From assembly GCA_964016875.1 (NCBI GenBank), contig OZ024722.1, positions 19,102,576 to 19,166,575 of the forward strand: 64,000 nt of DNA, written 5' to 3'. The translations under genes and the position numbers were made by a program. Origin of the DNA: Fallopia convolvulus (lineage: Eukaryota; Streptophyta; Magnoliopsida; Caryophyllales; Polygonaceae). The notes beneath the pieces are model-generated. The model was not told the origin of the DNA. It made no database searches and saw nothing but the letters and a program-made list of their open reading frames with translations. The number at the start of each line of letters is the position of its first letter. Positions within the stretch are counted from its first letter, which is position 1. This document shows, piece by piece, positions 1 through 12,600 of this stretch.

Positions 1-954
1 CAATTGAGAAATCTATACTAGTGACCTATAGATAAATTGATTCATCTTAATATATCAACTATGAGTCTATGATCAAAATATTATGAAATTAATTTATCCA
101 AAAAAAAATCAGAATATATCTACTTAATTTAAAATAGACATTGACATTTAATAATATAATATTTCTACACTATCAACCTAATAATTCTACTTAAAAATAT
201 TTATAAACTTAGATTAGAGGAATACTAAATTCATTTCAATAATATCACAAGAATATTTCATCATAAAATGAATAAAAATATACTTTGTTAGATTCAATTA
301 TAATAAATTTATCTCATTAATATCAAATTAATAATTCTACTTAAATATATAACAACTAGTTGGTACGTATAATTATTGTACAATTCGGAATATTTTATGT
401 AGTTCACATATAAAAATCTGAACAAAACTCTACTTTAAAAATAGAACTATAAATTTCCCACTAACATTTGTGAGAAAGATAGAGTGAATAGTTTTATTCA
501 AGTAATTACACGTGATTCGTGTATTTTTTTCATCAAAATTAATTTAAAATATTAATATATAAAATATATTAATGTACTAGCCTAATACATATCATGTATT
601 CTAAAAAATATTTATTGAATTAATTTTTTTTCGTATTATATATTTGTTATATATTATAAAATATAGGATAATATTTCTATCTATATTATAAAATCTATTT
701 AGTAAATATTTAAGGGTTTGTAAATATGAAAAAGACTAATATAAAAATTGGATCTATAAAAAGAACAATATAAGTTATGATAATATTTATTTAAAAATTA
801 ATTTATTCAAATAATACCACATTGTATTGACGCTCAAAAAGGACGAGCGCTCGTCCTAAAGGAACGCTCATCTTGGTGAAGTGCTCTTTCAGGATGAGCG
901 CTCGTTCTGGATGAGTATTGTGCGCATATAAAAAAAATCCGTGTGTATATTTCA
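1..954. other. AT-rich intergenic DNA
   Basis: No open frame, RNA gene or transposon terminus could be supported here. The stretch is very AT-rich with many short A/T runs. Its only structured part is the palindromic block at about 836-920, listed separately. Confidence 0.6.
836..920. repeat. palindromic GC-rich block
   Basis: Positions 841-856 read GGACGAGCGCTCGTCC, a perfect 16-base palindrome. A diverged second copy of the same GAGCGCTCG core lies at about 891-908, and single arms (CGCTCA, GCTCATC) lie between. The block is an island of GC in AT-rich DNA and could fold as nested hairpins. It might be the core of a small inverted-repeat element, but I see no target duplication. Confidence 0.5.
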
Positions 955-1054
955 TCAGCCTAATTTTATTAACTTATGGGAACACAAGAAACTAAATTGT
1001 ACATCATAAAAGATTTTTCTTGCATAAAGGCAACATAGTAAGCAAGCAAAAAAC

Positions 1055-1060
1055 TTTATT
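1055..1060 (-). terminator. candidate poly(A) signal
   Basis: AATAAA on the minus strand, about 110 bases downstream of the stop codon of the TSJT1-like gene. Placement fits a plant near-upstream element. A second AATAAA (plus positions 965-970) lies farther out, so the actual cleavage site is not fixed. Confidence 0.35.
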
Positions 1061-1168
1061 AAAAAAAAAGTAAAAGAAACAGAAGAATTAAACAGATGAG
1101 TGGAAGAGATGAGCAAGCATTTCAGGTTTGTAAACAAAGTTAGAAAAATAAAAGAAAAGAAGATGAAA

Positions 1169-2157
1169 TCAAGCATTAGATCCGGATAGAGCCCAATTAG
1201 CCTCACTTCCAACTCTAGGCATGGAAGCAGCAATTGTAATGTTGGAGGTGACATCCACCTTGAAGTTGGCCCCACACATGGCCCCTTGGCTGTCAATTCT
1301 AGGCATGGCTTTCATCTTCTTCTTTGGATGCTCAAAGCTGCCCAGCCCTGCTTCAGTGTGGAACATACAGCCTCCTGGAAATGCTGCAAATGAGTTGCCA
1401 CAGCTGGCCTTGATGACTCCCACATCGTCACACATGATTGTAGATCCATCTGCTGCAATTCCCCAGTACAGTTTCACACCGTCTTCTTCCCCATCCTGAA
1501 CATCCAACACAAATCTTTTGTTAGTAACTGTTCTAGCTGTTGGTTCAGAGTCATCTAGAATCAGAAATACTACAAGCACTATCATATCTAACAATATCAC
1601 ATGGTGCTAGCAAATGCTTACAAGGGCTGTGAAGACAGTGTGGGCATTCTTGTCATAGATGACGAATCCGAAGCGGCCTTGGAGGTCTCGGAGGACCTGG
1701 TGGGTGGGGTAGGGCCCACGGTCACGGAGGGTCTTGTAGGCTTGGATCACCAGCATGGCTTCGTTGGCGTGCTTTGAGAGGCCGTACTGCTTGATGAGGC
1801 TGCTCAGGTTGTCCAGGCTGCCTCTGAAGATGCAGTACACGCTGTCTATGGAACAGAACATCCTCCTGCAATTTTTATTATTCATTTATTTATCTAAATG
1901 AAAACCAAACAAACCCAGTTGCCGGATCCGTAAATGAAGTTATTATACCTTTGGGAAAGCACGGGGGTTTGAGATGGGAAATAGGAAAGGAAGGCAGAGT
2001 TGCCGAATCCGATGGAGAGAGCGGATACGTCGTTGCCAGGCTCAGAGGCCTCGAATGTCTTCACAATCTCTTCGGCCGTAAAACAAGACGAAGAAGAAAG
2101 AGGGCAGTTAAGCTCCTTTGGTGGATCCACCAAGCTCTTCTTGAATATGGCCAACAT
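1169..2157 (-). CDS. TSJT1 / aluminium-induced-protein-like (YGL-LRDR domain)
   Basis: Three exons: 2157-1949, 1865-1622 and 1495-1169, giving 259 aa. Introns are GT-AG (donors GTATAA and GTAAGC, acceptors GCAG and TTCAG); phases agree at both junctions and the stop is TGA at 1171-1169. The protein carries the family-defining YGL motif at residues 97-99 and LRDR at 116-119, then a KLYWGIAADG segment and a PRVGSEANW tail typical of the longer subgroup. The family (plant 'aluminium-induced protein with YGL and LRDR motifs', stem-specific protein TSJT1, wound-induced proteins) resembles a class-II glutamine amidotransferase fold; its biochemical activity is not established. No signal peptide or membrane segment is evident, so a soluble protein is likely. 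The start was chosen because it gives the conserved M-L-x-I-F opening. Family assignment is firm; stress responsiveness is inferred from relatives. Confidence 0.93.
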
Positions 2158-2289
2158 CTCTTACAGGTCTTTCTTCTTTAAACGATCAAACAGCAGGCAA
2201 TAGTACAAAAGAACGAACTTGCGAGATTGGTGTTTAATTTGTGCAATGGAGAATTGAGTGATTTCTGAAGATGGTGGGGATGGGTATTT

Positions 2290-3590
2290 GTAGGGGAATA
2301 AAGCTCTTTTTTTTCGGATAAATGTTTAGTTATTTACACCTAGTGCACTTCCTATCGATTGCTTGATTTTTGCGGAGAAAAGTACGCGTGAGTGAAAAGG
2401 CCAAGACTTATCCATATACCCAAACAACACACACCACAATGACAACCATCCGACTCAGCAGCATCTCTTCTATAGATCCGTGCAAATTAAACCAAAAAAA
2501 ATCGGTCCTGTTCCCATGGAGTTTATGAGAAACTCTATGATAAATTTACTAAAACCCTATAGAAAATTGGTGAACCCTATGGGAAAAAATAAAAAATAAA
2601 AAATCATTAAAAGATTTGGAGAGAGAACAAATTAAATCTGACCATTAAACTATATTTGGATGGTCCAGATTTAACCAAATCCATCGATAGAGTTTTTTTA
2701 AAACTCCACCGTATTCTTTAATCATGTCGTCCGCTCATACATCTATCTTTCCGGTTATTGGATTTTTTTTATTGTGTGTTAATTACTTTAAAGTAATTTT
2801 ATAAGGTTGCTCTAGTTGTCAATCGAAGCATTATTAACATATGTTCATGGACAAACATGAGAGGTACCCTTTTCTTAGTTATGTTTCAGGCACTTCTGAT
2901 CAAAATGTTTTATAACCCTAAACCTAAACTTTATTCGTTACCCAGAGGCCAGAGGTATAAAAGTTCATGCTCATGGGGGATTCCCAATGCTTGCCAATAG
3001 AGCTAGACAGTATGATTCCCTCAAGGATATAAAAATCATAAAGGAAAAGAAAGTAATCATCTCTGTTCTCCTACTACATTTATGCGTCATTTTTCCTTTT
3101 GTTTTTATTGGAATTATCTGTTGCCATTTGCCACGTATATATTCATGTTTATCCAAATCGAAGCCGCGACCTACGCAAATCCATGTGATAGAAAATAAAG
3201 AGCAATATTTCATACAAGTGTCCCCATCTTAGGGACTTCTCCAAAAAAAAAAGACAAACTTTTTAAACTTCTTTCAAAATCACACCTCGAATCAAAAAAA
3301 TAAATAAGTCGCCGGAGTTGTTGCATTGCTTGTTCCAGACAAAAAAAAAATAACAAACAATAAATACTTGAAAGCGTTTTCAAATGCCAGCTGCTAACAG
3401 ATTACATCAAATAGGTTCAACATTTGTAATATATCTTATCAAAAATAAACATTTGCAATATCCAGTTTCAACTGCCATCAGTTCAAGTGTCATCCTCAAC
3501 TGAAAAACTATTTGTCCATATAACTAAAAAATGTTAAAACAATACTCAAAAATAAGAGTAAAGCCAACCGTAAGGCCAGAAGAATTTAAC
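2290..3590. other. intergenic DNA between TSJT1-like gene and U2AF65
   Basis: The first bases are presumably promoter and 5' UTR of the TSJT1-like gene (minus). Around 2507-2712 a weak inverted arrangement of TGGAGTTT / AAACTCCA and GAAACTCTAT / ATAGAGTTT suggests a degraded MITE. Overlapping short frames at about 2971-3232 show no family features and I do not call them. Confidence 0.4.
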
Positions 3591-3796
3591 AGATGGGACC
3601 ATCCCAAATTAAACTCTTTTATATTACAAATTTGATAGATTCTAGGGATTGGGAAACGCAAGTGTTGATGTTGGCTTCGACCCAAAACTACTTTCATGCA
3701 CGTTCAAAATACGTACAACACAGCCTAAATGAAACCCAAGATCCCTATACATCTCCCAAGTATTTGGGCAACATCACATTCATGTTGCTTAATTGA

Positions 3797-6700
3797 TCAG
3801 CTGAAGTCTGAGCCATAGAATTTGGCTTCTGGGTAATAAGAAGCACTCACTGTGTTGCCTCCAAATTTCCTTCCTCCCAAGTTATTCTTCGCGTTTGTGG
3901 AGCTAGCCGTGTCTGCATACTCCAAGAATACCTGTACAAATCAATAAACAATTAATAGGGTTTAAATTTCAACTCTTCCTTTTACATTCTAATTTAAATC
4001 AAATCCCGCGTTACCTTTCCAACGCCTGCGATATGATCTCCATTCATATCTGGACGAGGAATAACGACATTCACCAATACTCCTGCAGTAAACATATTAA
4101 AGGCAACTGTGAAAGCAATAAACATGGTTTCCACGGAATGAAAATCCGGTCCAAATGGATTCAGAAGAGTGATAATGACACACACGCACACACGCTAATT
4201 GCTTCAGAAGAATTGAGAATGTTCACTGACAAGATGAGGAATTTTGAGAAAAAAAAATGTAGAGCCCTATTTTGTAGCATCGCTGAGTTTATCTTAAATT
4301 CCCTTGAAACTTTACCCGAAACCAAACAAAACGCAGAAGCTCAGTATATAGGAAATTAATTTAAATCACGCATGTTGAGCCCAACCAGCCCCAAGTCTTC
4401 AAAGTTTTCATTGCACAAGATGAGATAAGCGAGGTATAAAATACTGACCAAACTTTCCACATTCTTCCTTCATATCTTCCAAGATCTCCTCATACTCATT
4501 GTCATCCCTCAAAGTATCCGCAGTAACCACCTATAAGGTATTTAAACAACCAAATAATAAATGAAAATGAGAAAGACAACTTGCAGCAGTATACCCCGCA
4601 AATTAATGTAGCAGGTAAAATTAACAAATTTGTTTCGTGCAAATTAAAAATGTTGATCTGGAGGTAAATATTGTTCTCAAAACAAGCCAGGTAGAATTTT
4701 ACTGTTAGACTACGGTAATACAAGATCTACATTCACCCTTCCATTGCATGCTGCATGCGAGCTTGCAAGTTGCAACCATAGAAGAAATAACAAATACGGG
4801 AGAAGTACCTCGGTTAGACAGAGAACTTTAGTTGGAAGTTCTGGAGTTCCTACTGACACTTCAAGGAACTGTGTGCCGACAGATTGCAAAGCCATTCTCT
4901 ATGAACCACAGTTTTATCAACAAGTTGGAAAAGAAAATAGTAGCTCTAAACGCTAAAGGAAGATTTCTTACTTGCATGGCTAGATGCTGCTGTGCTTGTG
5001 CTAATATATTTTGCTGTTCTGATTTAGCTTGCACATTGCTGCAATTTTTTGAGTATGAAAAGGTTAATTCAATATATTTCTACTTACAGCACAGGTTTAT
5101 ACACCAACTTCTGTACAACAACAACATTATCCCAGTGGGCTCCCCTTGCGGGAAATCTGGGGGGGTCAAGATGGGGGCACCCCTGGCTTGACGCAAGGGG
5201 GTGTGACCAAGAGACCCGAATATTAATCTGTTCTTTCAAAATAGAAAAAGAGTTCCAAATCAACTGAACATCAGGTTGATTATAACAGTGCAAAATAATC
5301 TCAAAAGAACAAGTCACACAATAATCTCAAAAGAACACAGCCAAATTTGTGACTACAGCATAAAAGCTATCAAATTATTTCATGCCTTGAAGAGGAGTAA
5401 CATTTAGAAATCTTCCAAAAAGTGTCATTATTGAACCTATGTAAAATTATGCAAAGACTAGAAAAATAATAGAAGATTAATGAAGAGAATATCACTCTAG
5501 CAACTTCAGATTTCATTGATGTAACCTACCTGACAGTCGCCCTCCGTACAGTGAGAGTTTTATCGCCCATTTTCAGTCCATTAAGTGCTTGACAAGCAAC
5601 GTCTGTCACACCTGGATCCTGAAACCCAATGTCATCATCAGAAACAGCCTCATTTTATCCTTTTTTTTTACTGGTTAGTTTGATGATAATTGCTCACATA
5701 TATAGGTATTATTACCAGTACAAAAAGAGTTGATTAAAAATCAGGTGGGAGTTCCCAAACTACAGATTAAAAAGAACTTGCAAACTGGGAAAAAGAATAT
5801 TTCAGCGAGATCCTTTAAAAAGTGGAATCAACTCAAGTTCAGGAGAGAACCTGATAAAAATCACCAACTAATACAGACAATATTATTATAGTAAACATGA
5901 ACAAGAGAAAAAGGAAAAAGAGCAAATCCTAAAATAAATCACCTACCATAGTACCATATGTGGGAAAAGTTTATGTACCTGATAATTGCAGAAACCATAA
6001 CCCTTTGAGTTTCCTGTATCTCTGTCTTTGACAAGGTCAAATCCTTTCAGGGGTCTGATATACAAAATTAGGCCATAGAGAGCCACACATAAAAAAAAAT
6101 ATCAGTTAATTGCAGGTCGAAATGAAGAGAAGAAATATCCTAGTGCAATAAAAAAAATGTCAAAGCAACATTAGAAATAGAAAGGAATACATAGTGCTAA
6201 GATAGAAGCATCTTTCATAACAATATCCATGAATGCAGGCATACCCAAATGACTCAAGCAATTGCCTTATCTGAACTTCAGTAAAACTGTAGGGTATCCC
6301 ACCTACAAAAATACGGTCAGGTACATCTGCTTCAACAGCTGTTGCCCTGATAGACAGAATTAAAATCAGCATCACATAGGGTAAACAATTACTAATGTAT
6401 GATTAATCATGTATTAGAATGATAACAACAAAAGAAGCAAATAAATTGTCTACAGTGCTGAGCTAGTTATTAGTTTTTACTTATCAGAGTACTCAATCTA
6501 AGGCTTCCTGGTCTAATAGTAAATCTCAAGAATAATTCACTCTATATTTCTTCTAAAGCACGCAAATTTAGACCATCGAAAGCAAAACAGAGGTCCATCA
6601 GTATTTCTCTAAATCCTTGTAAGCAATAAAAATCTGTTTCAGTACTTAGTCTACTACAAATGGGAAAACTGCTTACGCATTACTTTTATCCTGAAGGTTT

Positions 6701-9700
6701 ACTGGCAGTTTGAGCATGCAATATATGAATCTAATCCATCTATATTTCTAGTAAAATAGTTTGTAACATACGTATGTATGAATACGCTTATGTGCATAAC
6801 ATCTTTTCTCTCTGCAGTATGAAGTAAAAAGCATGTTTGAAATAAGAGCACACTTCAACTGGGAAGTATATGAGACTCTCACAGATAAGTTAAGGATGTC
6901 TGTATTCTCAGAACAGTTGTTATTTAAGTGTCTTCATTTATAACATATTGAAACAGCTAGCTTACCCTGGCATGAGACCTATCGCTGCCAAGTTGAGGTG
7001 AAGACTGGGTTGGCTTGGGCCAAGTGTTGCAGCTAATGCAGGATTATAGTCTGCAGGTCTCCTAACCCTCACAGAAACACCCTGAGTATGCAGCATTTGG
7101 ATTTGTCACATAGCAACCATTTTTGTGGCATATGGTTCATTTTTCTCATGAGTAAATATATAACAGTGATTTACATGCATCTAAAGTGTAGTTGAGATCT
7201 GCATGTATCAAAAAAACTCCTCCCTAAACTAGTAGATTTATCTCCTTCCAGTATAAGGACAAGTTTTGGCATGCTTAATTCAGGTTTAGTTCATGTCAGA
7301 CCAGGACTATCCCGTCACCTTGCTCAAATACTACGCTCTATATATGTTCCAATTGCTTGCATAGATAATCGAGTTGATGTGAAAGAAAGAAAAAAGAATG
7401 CCAAATGATATGGGCAAAGTTTCCATAAGATACCAAAACTATCCCGACACCTTGCTCACCTGCAGTTGAATAAAAGGATCATAGAATGTTGACCAGAAGT
7501 TATACGCACATATGTCCAAGCCTCGTGTATTTCAAGCACAATGAATTTAATTTGATGTTACTTACAGGACTAGACAATGTACATGTGCTCCTTAAAAAAA
7601 GCAGCATAGCAAAATTGAATAATCCCTGATTTTATATACCACTTCAAACTCTTCATGTCCCGAAAAGAGAAAGCAAGATAAATAAACATGCCTCAAACGT
7701 AATTCCGTCTAATGCCATTGCATTGCTTGCTTCTTCTACAGATCTCATCTCCAAAAATGCAAATTTCTTTTCATGATTGATGTAAACATTAATGACTGCA
7801 TCACCTGCAAATACACTTTGCTCCATAAATTGACTAATGTAGAAATAAACAAATTTTTTAAAGAAAATACCAATTCTCAGTTGACTATTAATTACACCAA
7901 AAACAAATACAAAAAAAAAACATCCAAGCAAAAAACGTACCAGGACCAGCAGTATTTCCGCCAATTACAGTCATAACTTGACTGAAAAAGGTTGCAATTG
8001 TCTGCCAAAAATGGAATGAAAAAAAACTCATTCAAAAATGCTAAAAACATAGTCCAAAGAGCCTAGGGTTTACAAATAAGTTACACCAAATTAAACTTGC
8101 ATGTCATAGTACTCATTAAAAAAGAAAAGGTGATGAATAAATAAACACATAAATAAAAGCATCTCACATCCTACGAGGATCAAAGGAAAGACTTGTGTGG
8201 TATGACTATCTTTTGTTGACGGAAAATGAAGTACTAAGTTGATGATAGGAAGATTGCAAGTAGAAGTGCCCTTGAGCTTCTCAGAATATAAACTAGTTTT
8301 ACAGCAGTCACCCACAAAAAAAAGTTGCAAGGCAATCAAGAGAGGAGGGTGCAAAGTTTTGATTTAAAATACTAGAACTATTAATTCCAACTAGTTTTGA
8401 TTCGAGGGTGGTCGTAGATCAGGTTTACGAGTAGATCAAAAAGCAATTGGAATAACAGGCAAAGAAAGATCAAGAACATGTGCATAACCTATTTACGGCT
8501 TAACTGATAAAAAAAAAGTATTGATAAGGTGCATATCAACAATAAGATTTAAGAGATTAGGACAATTTCAAGGAGAAAAACCTGCTCATTAGCTGAAGGA
8601 GGGAGGCCTCCGACATATACACGCCGTGCATGCCTTGTAGCCTATAGAATGAAATATCATAAGCGTGAAGGAATAATATCTTGATGTACTCTATTAGCAT
8701 GCTTAAAAACAGAAACCAACAAGGTTCATATTCACTTGCTGGTTCATAGCCAGAGCTGGCATCAGTAAAAGCGATGCCAGCTAATAGGATGCAACAATAC
8801 TAAAAAAGTAGAATGGAGAATAAGAATATTAAAGATCATTTGAGAAAAGAAAGGATGTGCACCTGTCCTATCACCACAGGAAATATGTTTTGCAGTCCTC
8901 CAGACATCACCTGAGTAGCACCTACTGATTGATTTGCACAGCTTGATCAACAGAAAGAAATATACATTTTGACCAAATGTATATTGAGTTTACGATTCAT
9001 TCAAATGTCCATTTGTACTTTAAATGCAGTGCATTAGCAACAAAGAAGCATGCATCTCTTGACATAAAATGCCAGAGGAAAAAGCCTATGGCATACCTAT
9101 AACAACAATACCATCCGATAGTAAATAAAAAAACAAAAACCGCAATGAGATACATGGGTGTATGTGAAACATTGGTAAATGACACATTTGGTAGTCGAGG
9201 GCGAGTATGATCCAGCTAAGCCTTGAATTGTGTCCCGTTGAAAACAATGGCTACATCGTCATGCCCATAGGAAGCAGAGTTGGGAAAATGACCCAATTTC
9301 GCCTTCTTACACGATGAAAACCACAAAGCAAACACAAAGAGCCACACAACAGCCAACAACACAACAATTATCCTCAGTACACAGTAGCATAAAATGGATG
9401 AAAGGTTAACTTTTCATTTACATAGGTACATTAGCAAGGTAAATAAACAAACACATAGCTAACAAGCTAATATAACTAATTAAGTTGAGAGAAAAGAATA
9501 TATGTCCTTACATGGAGCAGGACCAGAAGAAAACATAGAAGCTACAGGTGGTGCCATGTCAAAACCACTTTCTCGTTTGCTGCAAGCAAACAAAACATTC
9601 AAAAACCCATAATCAGTGCTAGATTAGGTTGATACACAGGCTTACTAAACAATTGCTTAAGCAATAGTATAAACTTGTCTGAAGGGGTAACAAGACAAGG

Positions 9701-11572
9701 CAGGTATACAGCTGTAGCCAACAGAACAAGCAAGCAGTTGTACTCAGTGATTAATGCTTTTAAGTCGGAACTATAAAATTTTTAACTACAAATGTATCAA
9801 AATCAAACCAACTTAGAGAATTCCCCAAATCACAATGCACATTGGTGAGGACAACGTTATATGAACAACACAACTCATCTTTAATTATTCGTCACCTTTT
9901 AGAGTGGGAGGGTGATCTAGACCGTTTTCTGTATCTTTCTCTTGTGGGAGAACGAGCTCTGCCTGTATGCCTCTTATCCCTATCACGATTCCTGTAAGAG
10001 ATGCAAATTTGTAATTACATGATTAGAAACTTTGATAAATGAACTCAGCTATGTAAGTAGCCGATATCAAACAGCATCAGTTTTTCTAATTAACATAGGC
10101 AAACAACAAACAAGATATTGAACTACAATAACTCATCGCCGACAATTTAAGGTAAAAGCAAGCTTGGTGAAAACTAATTCATTCACTGCATTAAAGACCT
10201 ATGGTCTATGGAAACTGAACTTTCGCTCATCAGTGTATTGTAGATTTGATTCTGCTTATTCGAGAATGATAATTAAGAATAAGGAGGTTTTCTTTTGAAG
10301 TAAGCCAAAAACCTATGACGAGGTGAAGGGCTTTATATTTGTATAAGTCATTTTGGATGCAGCAAACTCAGCAAGCCAACATCATATGTCAAAAACAATG
10401 GCTCAAATTCAGCCAACCGTATTTTCAAGATAGTAAAATCAAATTGTTGATATCTAAAGCACGTTATTAAATTTACTAGAATTGGTGAGCGCTATACAAT
10501 GATAAGAACCAATTATCCCATTTTACAAGCTTCTAATCAGTAATTCCCTTATAACAAGGGCACGCACAAGTGTTCAAGTGCTTTAGAAAAGTTGGTGGGA
10601 AAAATGCATCATGCAAAAGAATGAAGCCAATTAAAGAAAAACAATGAGAGAAAACAAATAATGTCTTAACTAAAAGTACCTACCTCTCATGGTCATGAGT
10701 ATGATTTTCATCCTCATTTCTACCTCTTCTTCTATCATCTCTCGCAACCCTAGCATTATCTTCCCTATGATCATGGTTTCTTTTCCGCTCCTTGTCTCTT
10801 GATCTGTATTGCTCTTCCTCTCTTGACTTGGGCATCCCATGCTCAGAATCAAGAGATTTATGCTGATTGATAGTATCATAGTAACTAGTATTAGTGATTA
10901 ATCCCTCTATTTAGAATCGATAGCTACAACCGAAATAAAATAAGATTGTCGACTAAAGTTGAAGCTGAGAATAAAATCGACCAACACAGGTGCGGATAGT
11001 TTGCCACAAATCGACAAATGGAGTTCAGTAAAGGCGGTTTTAAGCATACTGCTTTATAGAGTACCCATGTCACAAATTCGTAAAGTTGAGTTGTACTGCC
11101 CAGGATGTGTAGAAAGAATGCACGATCATGATATTTTCTCTTCTGGAATTGTAAATTTATAATATTTCTACATGCATTAGGTGAATGAAATGCAGATATG
11201 TTTCTCAGCATGGAGCTTAACAAGAATGGATGGAATGATAAACAATCACGAGTTTGCATGAAATAAATTTGATTTTCACCTGAACTCTGATCCCTAAAAC
11301 CTTTCGCCTAGCAAGGAAAACAACAAATTTTATTTAGAGCTTTAAAATTTCCTTTAATCGTGCACAGAAGAACTCGCAAGATTCCCTCTATGATCTTTCG
11401 ATTCCAATCTAGCCCTAATTCTTAGCTTCCTGTAAGTAGCAGATTTTCGGTGCGGAGAAAAAAGAGGGAGCTAGGGTGGAAAAGGAACCTTTTGACGTGA
11501 GATTCGATGTTCGTAGCCACTCCGGGATGATTTGACATCATGGACACCATATTCATCATCTGAGTCGGCCAT
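3797..11572 (-). CDS. U2AF65: U2 snRNP auxiliary factor large subunit (U2AF65)
   Basis: Binds the polypyrimidine tract upstream of 3' splice sites, pairs with U2AF35 and SF1, and recruits U2 snRNP in the nucleus. I resolve 19 coding exons: 11572-11489, 11307-11280, 10906-10684, 9991-9896, 9579-9512, 8921-8863, 8780-8736, 8641-8582, 8001-7941, 7804-7692, 7081-6966, 6346-6245, 6054-5979, 5618-5530, 5038-4972, 4898-4809, 4530-4449, 4082-4015, 3931-3797; total 1662 nt, 553 aa, all phases consistent. Domain order: RS/RD/ER-rich N-terminus (about 38-145), SGFDMAPP segment (148-155), RRM1 with RNP2 VYVGGL (209-214) and RNP1 around KKFAFLEM (254-261), RRM2 with RNP2 IFVGGI (330-335) and RNP1 KGYGFCNY (369-376), and a C-terminal UHM with the R-x-F motif RKF (530-532). 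Length is close to plant U2AF65. The intron after exon 10 uses a GC donor. The 28-nt exon 2 and the start of exon 3 are the least certain parts; skipping exon 2 with the acceptor at 10863 also keeps frame. Confidence 0.94.
5139..5216. other. GC-rich block inside a U2AF65 intron
   Basis: Within the intron between exons 14 and 15 a stretch with G-runs and C-runs (for example GGGGGGTCAAG and GGGGGCACCCC) stands out sharply from AT-rich surroundings. It may be a small insertion from elsewhere. It matches no coding exon of the gene and I cannot identify its source. Confidence 0.35.
7687..7692 (-). other. non-canonical GC splice donor (U2AF65 intron 10)
   Basis: The exon-10 end reads GAG then GCATGT on the minus strand (last exon base 7692, donor GC at 7691-7690). 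The next exon starts at 7081 after CTCAG. Only this junction keeps RRM1 continuous (phase 0 on both sides, ITFE joined to GVSVRV). The nearby GT at ACGTTT would remove conserved residues and break phase. GC-AG introns are a known minor class handled by the major spliceosome. Confidence 0.75.
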
Positions 11573-12600
11573 TAATCTGCTGAAACTTCCTAACCCTAAT
11601 CTCCACAATCACACAAGTTTTCTCTACCCTAGACTGTTGAATTTGATTTCTTGGTTTATTTCGTTCTCTTTTCTTTTTCTTCTCTATCCTTCCATCATCA
11701 TTCTGTGGAGTTTTTCTGATGACGTAACACTGCAGGGCAAACTCTGGAGTCTCGGCCCAACTTTGGCAAGGTTGGGCTGGTCTTGGAATGAAACACCGGC
11801 CTATAGAAACAGCCAGATCGAGCCTAACTAGTTTTACTTATCTGTCACTATAAAAGTTATTGAAATGGTTGATCATCTCCCGTTTGGATTCTAATTCGAA
11901 TTATGGAATACTAGCGTAGTTACCTGAGTCTTGCGCGGATTTTGATAAAAACTTCTACTTGAGTTATATATCGATTATATACTATTTTATATATTAATGA
12001 ATACATACTCATATTAATAAATTGAATGTATGTTTCTACCAAAAAAATAAAAATAAATTGAATGTATGTATAATAAGTCTTGATATACATAGTTATATAT
12101 TAATTAATCATCTTTAAGTAGGGAAAAATATCAATATAATAACTAAAATATAAGTTTAAACAAATATCAACACAATGCTAAATTTAAAAATATTATTGTT
12201 TATATATTGAAAATATTATTTAAATTATATTTTTGGAAATCGATCAATATCATAGTAATTATATGTTTAGTAATCTATCTATTAATTTATATAATTAAAT
12301 AATATTAAATATTAATATTAATTGTATCATATATGTATTTAATTTATTAATTATTTTAAACCTTTAAACATAATATTTTATCTTGAAATTATCTAACAAA
12401 ATAGGACAATAATTATATTTTTTAGTTTAAGGAATTTTTAGGATTTGTTAGTTTACAATTATTAAACCAAAATTATAATATGAAATTTTTTAACGCTGAA
12501 ATACCCCTTAAGCATTAGGTTCGTAATTACTTAACTCTTATTATTATTAATATTATCGCTCGTATATTTTAATTATTTACGAATAATGGGGCTAACGAAC
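11573..12600. other. U2AF65 upstream region, then AT-rich DNA
   Basis: About 11573-11800 is pyrimidine-rich and likely contains the 5' UTR and promoter of the minus-strand U2AF65 gene; no clear TATA box was fixed. From about 11830 to 12600 the DNA is AT-rich with no supported frame or terminus. Confidence 0.45.

Noticed and set aside
955..1296. 113-aa minus-strand frame overlapping the 3' end of the TSJT1-like gene
   Set aside because: It is a different frame of the real last exon plus 3' UTR, hydrophobic by base composition, with no family features.
2971..3232. Overlapping short frames on both strands
   Set aside because: No domain, no splice partners, and mutually overlapping; composition alone explains them.
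5139..5216. Plastid DNA insertion
   Set aside because: GC-rich but I could not match it to any plastid gene from the sequence alone.
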